Origin: Monodelphis domestica
Taxonomy: Eukaryota; Chordata; Mammalia; Didelphimorphia; Didelphidae
Assembly: GCF_027887165.1 (NCBI RefSeq)
Contig: NC_077235.1
Location: 17,011,383 to 17,075,382 of the forward strand
Reading direction: 5' to 3'
Length of the DNA stretch: 64,000 nucleotides
Translations under genes and position numbers: made by a program
The notes under the pieces: generated by a model
What the model was told of the DNA's origin: nothing
The model's database searches: none
What the model saw: the letters and a program-made list of their open reading frames with translations, nothing else
Shown: positions 58,920-64,000 of the stretch, one piece after another
How the letters are laid out: every line of letters begins with the position of its first letter
Position numbering within the stretch: position 1 is the stretch's first letter

Positions 58920-59012
58920 GGACAAGAAGTCCATGAATACTTGCTCAGGAAAGGACAGAAATTTAAGGACTTCAGGTGTGGATGTCAGATAGAAGAAGAC
59001 CTGGGAAAGTGA
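58920..59012 (+). CDS. possible exon B of the same unrecognised gene
   Basis: Preceded by a strong acceptor (TTCTTTCTTCCCCCTTCCAG, ending at 58919). Reading on in phase 0 from exon A gives GQEVHEYLLRKGQKFKDFR, then CGCQIEEDLGK and a TGA at 59010-59012. It is either a terminal exon or an internal exon ending at TTCAG|GTGTGG (58975). The implied intron from exon A is about 4.9 kb and contains only repeats and unassigned DNA. No protein family recognised. Confidence 0.4.
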   Translation, partial: GQEVHEYLLRKGQKFKDFRCGCQIEEDLGK

Positions 59013-60224
59013 GGGGAAATGTTGGCAGTAGAAGGACTGAGAGGTCTAACTAGACCTGGCTTCTACTCTAGCCCAATCGATAACTAACTTCATCACCTTG
59101 GCTATGGCACTTCACCTACATGGGGCGCAGTTTCTTCTTCAGTAAAACGAATAAGGTAGGATTTCTGGTTTTAAAGATATTTGTGTGAAAACTCTGTGAA
59201 TCTGAACTGTTTCAGAGAATCAAAAATGCTAGCTGATTTTTAAAGCCACCAGTGTAAGAACCCAGAATGTAACATTGCAATGGTCATTCCACTTTTTTGG
59301 TATACAATTTTCTGTACTCTTCTAAGAGAGAAATGGATAGAGGCATGGGAGTTTACAGTTGCAATAAGCCTAGTTTAATGTAATAATACTAAAAATGAAA
59401 GTGATACTTTAGGGTTATAAAGTGTTTTTCATATATTATTTCATTTTATCCTCACCACAACTCTGTGAGGTACTATGGTATTCTCATTTGGGATAGGAAT
59501 ACTATCAACTAGGATCCTTGCCTCATAAGCTGGGCTTATTGTTGCCTCAAGGGAAGAGCAGCTTTGCCAAGACTTGGTTTGGCTTCCTTGTCTCTAAGGT
59601 CAGAGCAAGGCTAGTCCATGAAGATCCAGTACCTCTCCAACTTGACTCCTATGGTAGTCAACTTGTCATTCTGAACAAATAGATTTCTAATGGAGACAAG
59701 CAGAGTTGCAACTCCCTAAGTCAGTGCTGTATCCTTGTCAACTCTCTTTTTCTGCCATTATCAAGTGAACTTTTTGTTAAGTGTTATATTGCCTGTGAGT
59801 AGTTCTTCTACTGAGTCTGATAACCAGATTGGACTGAATAAGGTCTAGCCCACAATCCAACTTTCAGATGATGAGACCGAGCTTGAGAAGTGTTGAGTGA
59901 CTTGACAAGTATCCCAGCCAGCGAATGTTTGAAATAGTATAATGTCTTCCTACCTCCAAGTTCTGTATTCTGTCTACTACTCACGGTCTGTTGCTAAGTC
60001 GTTCTTAAAGGGAAGATATCCTCTTCATCATTTATATTTTTTCAGTCTTTTCAACTGAAAGTTGCCCAGTCTGACTTTTTAAGAAATGCTATGTGAGAAA
60101 TCACTATTTGTCCACATCCTCCAAATGGTCTACATATAACTGAAGTCCAACTAATCATTTCCCAGCTCTTCAGCCAAGACTTCCTGTCTTATAGCCAACC
60201 TAGTGGAAGAAATACAGTGCTGTG
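59013..60224. other. mostly unassigned, two MIR-like pieces
   Basis: 59390-59475 (ATAAAGTGTTTTTCATATAT, ATCCTCACCACAACTCTGTG) and 59865-59990 (AGATGATGAGACCGAGCTTG, AGTGACTTGACAAGTATCCC) look like MIR-type fragments in plus orientation. The remainder is unassigned. Confidence 0.5.
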
Positions 60225-60400
60225 GTGAAAAAATCAGTAGGGGCAACTCCGTAGATATAGATCCAGCTCTGGAGAAGGGAAGTCCTGTGTTCAAATCTCA
60301 TCAGTCACCTCCAGTTGCCGAGCTTTTATTGCTCTTCTGCTTGAGAGCCAATATCAATTCTAAGATGGACAACAAGGATTTTTTAAAAAGATCAGTAGGC
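60225..60400 (+). mobile_element. MAR1-like SINE, decayed
   Basis: GGGGCAACTCCGTAGATATA, GGAAGTCCTGTGTTCAAATC, ATTGCTCTTCTGCTTGAGAG and CCAATATCAATTCTAAGATG. The middle third is deleted. Confidence 0.75.
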
Positions 60401-61636
60401 TAAGATTAAGCATGGAAAGCCAATCAATTTAAATCACTTTGAGAGAATGGTTTTGTTTTATATGCCCTTATCCCTTTCCTTTGAGTGAGTGGTGTTCAAA
60501 GTTATTTAGAGATATCATTTAAGGAAACAAGATTATTCTGATTCATATTTCAACAAATAAATTTTCCATTAGGGCTTTGAATTGAGATCACAACAGGATT
60601 GATGAGTTCATTAAAATAAAAATGGAACTCAGAAGGTCTTAAAAGTGGAGTGAAAATTGAAATAGAACAAGCCAGTATGTGGTACCTATGTGAATGTATA
60701 GAATATTTAATTGGTGCTTTCCAAACAATACCTGAAATGCTTTGGTAGCACATCCTCTTAATATTTATTCTCTGAGGACATGACTCTTTAGCTAAAGTAA
60801 TAATAGTCTAAGTTGTACAATGGGTACCTCTCCAAGTGTTTGCAGTCACATGGATCCTTAACATTTTTTCAGAATAATTTACCCTGCCTATATGATTTCA
60901 TTACCTCTTGAGGTCAACGAGTATGATGGAAAGAATAGAATTACTTAAGGAGGAAATACTGGGTGAGAAAACAATAAGAGAACTCATCATTGCCACAAAT
61001 TAATTTCTATTTACTGGTGCTGATAGGCAATACTTTGGTGCATTGAAAGAACTTGCAGGTGTGATTACAGAACTGCTCTTCTATTATATTGGAGGAATCA
61101 TGAAGAATAGGAGGGGTGCCCAGAGATAGGAGTTGGGCAAAAGTTCCCATTTTCAGAGGAGTAGTTTCCAGAAGAGATAGACTAGTGAGCTTCATGTCAA
61201 TTGGCAGCAACATTCTGGTAAAGACTATTAAATGGATAGCTATAAGCACTTTGAAAGAGAAACAGTAATCACTCTTGGCAAGGCTTCAGTGGGGATAAGC
61301 CACATCACCCTAATCTAATTTCATTTTTTGACAGCATTTACTAGACTTGGTAGATTATGTCAGTACTTTACACTTAACTGGAATTTACTGAGATAGTGTG
61401 ATAAAAGGGAGGGAAATTGGGAAGCCAAAGTGCCTTCAGAAGAAGGTGATCAGTTTGGAGAAGAAATTCTCAAATATTGGTTGAAAATACTGAGAATAAA
61501 ATAATTATAATAATAATAACATTTACTTAATTTCCTAAGGCTTAAAAATATATTTATCCTGGCCCGGAGAAACATTACTAGCTCCAAATTGTAGAAGAGA
61601 AATAAGCCTGATTTTATGTGAGTGAAAGTTAGAGGG
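60401..61636. other. no recognised feature
   Basis: AT-rich DNA with short frames only; nothing assigned. Confidence 0.4.
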
Positions 61637-61715
61637 AACAACTTGGTACAGTGGCAAGAGTCCAGGTGCTGAATTCAGAGGACCCGAGTTAAAATTCTGC
61701 CTCTGATACTTGCCA
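61637..61715 (+). mobile_element. THER1-type SINE head
   Basis: ACTTGGTACAGTGGCAAGAG, AGAGGACCCGAGTTAAAATT and CTGCCTCTGATACTTGCC match the first third of a THER1/MIR-type SINE. It stops abruptly at the L1. Confidence 0.6.
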
Positions 61716-61719
61716 CCAC

Positions 61720-64000
61720 TCCTCACTTCATGTCATTTCATGCACATTTTTCTGATATCATCCTTGTCATTACTTATGGTATGATAGTATTTCTTTACAA
61801 CCATATGCCATACCTTGTTCCACTGTTTCACAATTGATAGATACTCCCTCATTTTTCAAATATTTGCCTCCACAAAGAGAGTTCTTATAAATATTTTTAT
61901 ACATGCATGTCTTTTTCCTTTCTCTATGAGCCTTTTGGGATGTAGAACTAGTAGTAGTAGTGTTACTGGGTCAAAGAGTATTCATAGTTTTAAAGCCTTC
62001 TGGACATAACTCCAAATTGTTCTCCATAATAGTTGTATCAGTTCACAGCTCCACTAATAGTGCATTAGTGTTCCAATTTTCCACATCCTCTCCAGCAGTT
62101 ATCATTTTCCTTTCTATGACCTTTTAACCAATCTGATGAATTGAGATGGTATTTCAGAGTTGTTTTAATTTGCATTTCTCGAATCAATAGTGATTTGGAG
62201 CATTTTTAGTATGATTATAAATATTTTTGACTGCTTCGTCTGAGTACTCCCTGTTCATATCCTTTGACTATTTATCAATTAGGAAATGACTTGCACTGTT
62301 ATAAAGTTGACTCCCTCTATATTCGAGAAATGAAACCTTTTTCAGAGAAATTTTTTATAAACATTTCCTCAGTTTATTGTTTCTCTTCTAATCTTGGTTG
62401 CATTGGTTTTATTTGTATAAAACCTTTTTAATTTAATATAATCTAAATCACCCGTTTTACTTCTTATAATGTCTTGTTTTTGTCAGTGTTTTTGTAATGT
62501 CTTGTTTGACAGGTAAACTATTCTGTGTTCTAATTTGGTATCACCCTTTATTTCAAGATCATGTATCCATTTTGATTTTACCTCCATAAATGGAGTGAAA
62601 TATTGATCCATGCCTGGTTTTTGCCATAATGTTTTCTTTTCCCAAAAGCTTTGGCAAATGGTGTTCTTTTCCTAAAAGCTTGGATCAATGGGTTTCTTGA
62701 TTATTAGGTTAGTGCGATCATTTTTTACTATGTGTAGATTATCTTATCTGTTCCATTGATCTTGTTAGATTAAAAATTAATATCCAACACTCCAAGTATT
62801 ATATTTTATGAGTAGTGGAAGTAGAGGAAAGCGATAGCCTGAGAAAAAGAAGTTTCCCAGACCACAAAAATGGTAGAAAAGAGAGAGAGGTGGAGTTCCC
62901 GAAAGTGTATCTACAAAAGGTAAGGGGATGAAAGAGGAATGCTAGGAAATGTAGTTCAAGGGGTACTAAATTCTAACTACACAGCCTACTGCTATATTTC
63001 TTCACCAATACCAGCTAGTTTTGATGATCAGTTCTTTATAGTATAGTTTGAGATCTTTTACAAATAGACTTCCATCCTGCATGTTTTCCTTTCATCAAAT
63101 CCTTTTATGTTCTTGATCTTTTGTTCTAACAGTCGAATTCAAATATTATTTTTTCCTAGCTTTATGAGATAAGTTTTGGGAAGTTTGATCAGTATGGCAT
63201 TGAATGAGTAAATTAATTTAGGCAGAATTGTCATTTTTATTGTATTTCCTCAGAATACCTAAGAGCAATTAATGTTTATCCTATTGTTAAGGTTTGACTT
63301 TGAGTATAAAGTGTTTTTATAACTGTGTTCATATAGTTGCTGGCTTTGTTTTGATAGGTATACTCCTAGATATTTATATTGTCTTTAGTTATTTTGAATG
63401 GAATTTCTCTTTTTCTTTCTAGGTGTTAGACTTTGGTGGTGGTATATGGAAAGACTGATGATTTATATGAGTTTATTTTATATCCTGCCGCTTTGCTAAA
63501 GTTGTTCATTATTTCAATTAGGGTTTTTTAAATTTTATTCTCTGGGACTCCCTAAGAATAGCATCATGTAATATGCACTGAGTGATAACTTTGTTTCCTC
63601 ATTGCCTATTCTAATTCCCTCAATTACTTTTTCCCTCTTATTGTTAAAGCAAGCATTTACAATACAGTATTGAATAGCAGTGATGATTATGGGCATCCTT
63701 GCCCCACTTTATTTGGAATGCCTTCAGTTTATCTCCATTCCAAATAGTGTTTGCTGATGGTTTAAGATAGCCGCCCTTTATCATTTTAAGGAAAGGTCTA
63801 TTTATTCCAATGTCCTCTGATTTTTTTTTTAATAAGGAATGGGTGTTAAATCTTGTCAAAGGCATTGTTTGCACCTATTTAAAGATTATAATATGATTCC
63901 TTTTTGTTTTCTTATCAATATGGTCATTTATGTTAATAATTTTCCTAATATTGAAGGATCCCTGCATTCCTGATATAAAACCCACCTGGTCATTGTGTAT
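61720..64000 (-). mobile_element. L1 LINE, antisense, runs off the window
   Basis: Antisense ORF2: TGTTCCACTGTTTCACAATT, CACAGCTCCACTAATAGTGC, TGTTTTAATTTGCATTTCTC, then RT-domain sequence to the edge (CCCTGCATTCCTGATATAAA, CCCACCTGGTCATTG). Truncated at its 3' side (no tail seen at 61720) and interrupted near 62780-62995. Decayed. Confidence 0.8.
62780..62995. mobile_element. unassigned insert within the L1
   Basis: L1 antisense sequence breaks near 62770 (TTCCATTGATCTTGTTAGAT) and resumes near 62998 (CACCAATACCAGCTAGTTTT). Between lies ~215 bp unlike L1, including GAATGCTAGGAAATGTAGTT. The family is unknown; it could be a small DNA element or an LTR scrap. Confidence 0.45.

Noticed and set aside
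19072-61715. tRNA genes at the SINE heads
   Set aside because: Heads are tRNA-like but sit on SINE bodies with A-rich tails and lack a full cloverleaf; no free tRNA gene seen.

Overview
This is a stretch of mammalian nuclear DNA, almost certainly from a marsupial. It is AT-rich and nearly gene-free. It is filled with interspersed repeats of metatherian type: many copies of a tRNA-like SINE whose body starts GGGCAGCTGGGTGGCTC and ends in GGTAAGGGTTT (MAR1-like), older MIR/THER1-type SINEs, 5'-truncated L1 copies, L2/L3-type LINE ends, a hAT element and a Tigger-like element. I cannot fix the species. Repeat family names come from memory, not from a search.

Layout. 1-2489: two L1 3' ends. 2490-15870: one large tandem array with an 85-bp unit carrying an expandable 19-bp module. 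It is split at 3898-10149 by a complete processed copy of WIPI2 mRNA (5'UTR, broken CDS, about 4.7 kb 3'UTR, poly-A). 15929-16895: another L1 3' end. 16896-27900: intergenic DNA with SINEs, a hAT copy with an 8-bp target duplication, and a striking 27-bp-stem hairpin at 26922-26983. 27920-30400: a CpG-rich island holding an intact 414-codon intronless PTP1B/TC-PTP-like phosphatase gene on the minus strand, with a polypurine minisatellite and YY1/NRF1-like motifs on its 5' side. 30400-64000: repeat-rich DNA with nested L1s, a fossil solo LTR, an unrecognised coding-like segment (36583-37136, minus) and two possible exons of one plus-strand gene (53854-54014 and 58920-59012).

The best candidate for something undescribed is the phosphatase gene. 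It keeps the catalytic Cys, Arg, WPD Asp and Q-loop. It has changed the phosphotyrosine-recognition loop, gained an acidic N-terminal extension and a Gly-rich insert of about 58 residues, and lost the whole C-terminal tail. It mixes PTPN1-like and PTPN2-like residues. The second candidate is the tandem array: its unit contains TTCTTAGAA, a full match to the STAT GAS consensus TTCYNRGAA, repeated dozens of times.

The genes do not form an operon or pathway. The WIPI2 copy is dead and the phosphatase is the only intact protein-coding gene I can support. ATG starts were used throughout: long frames opening with GTG or TTG were not taken as starts in this eukaryotic sequence.
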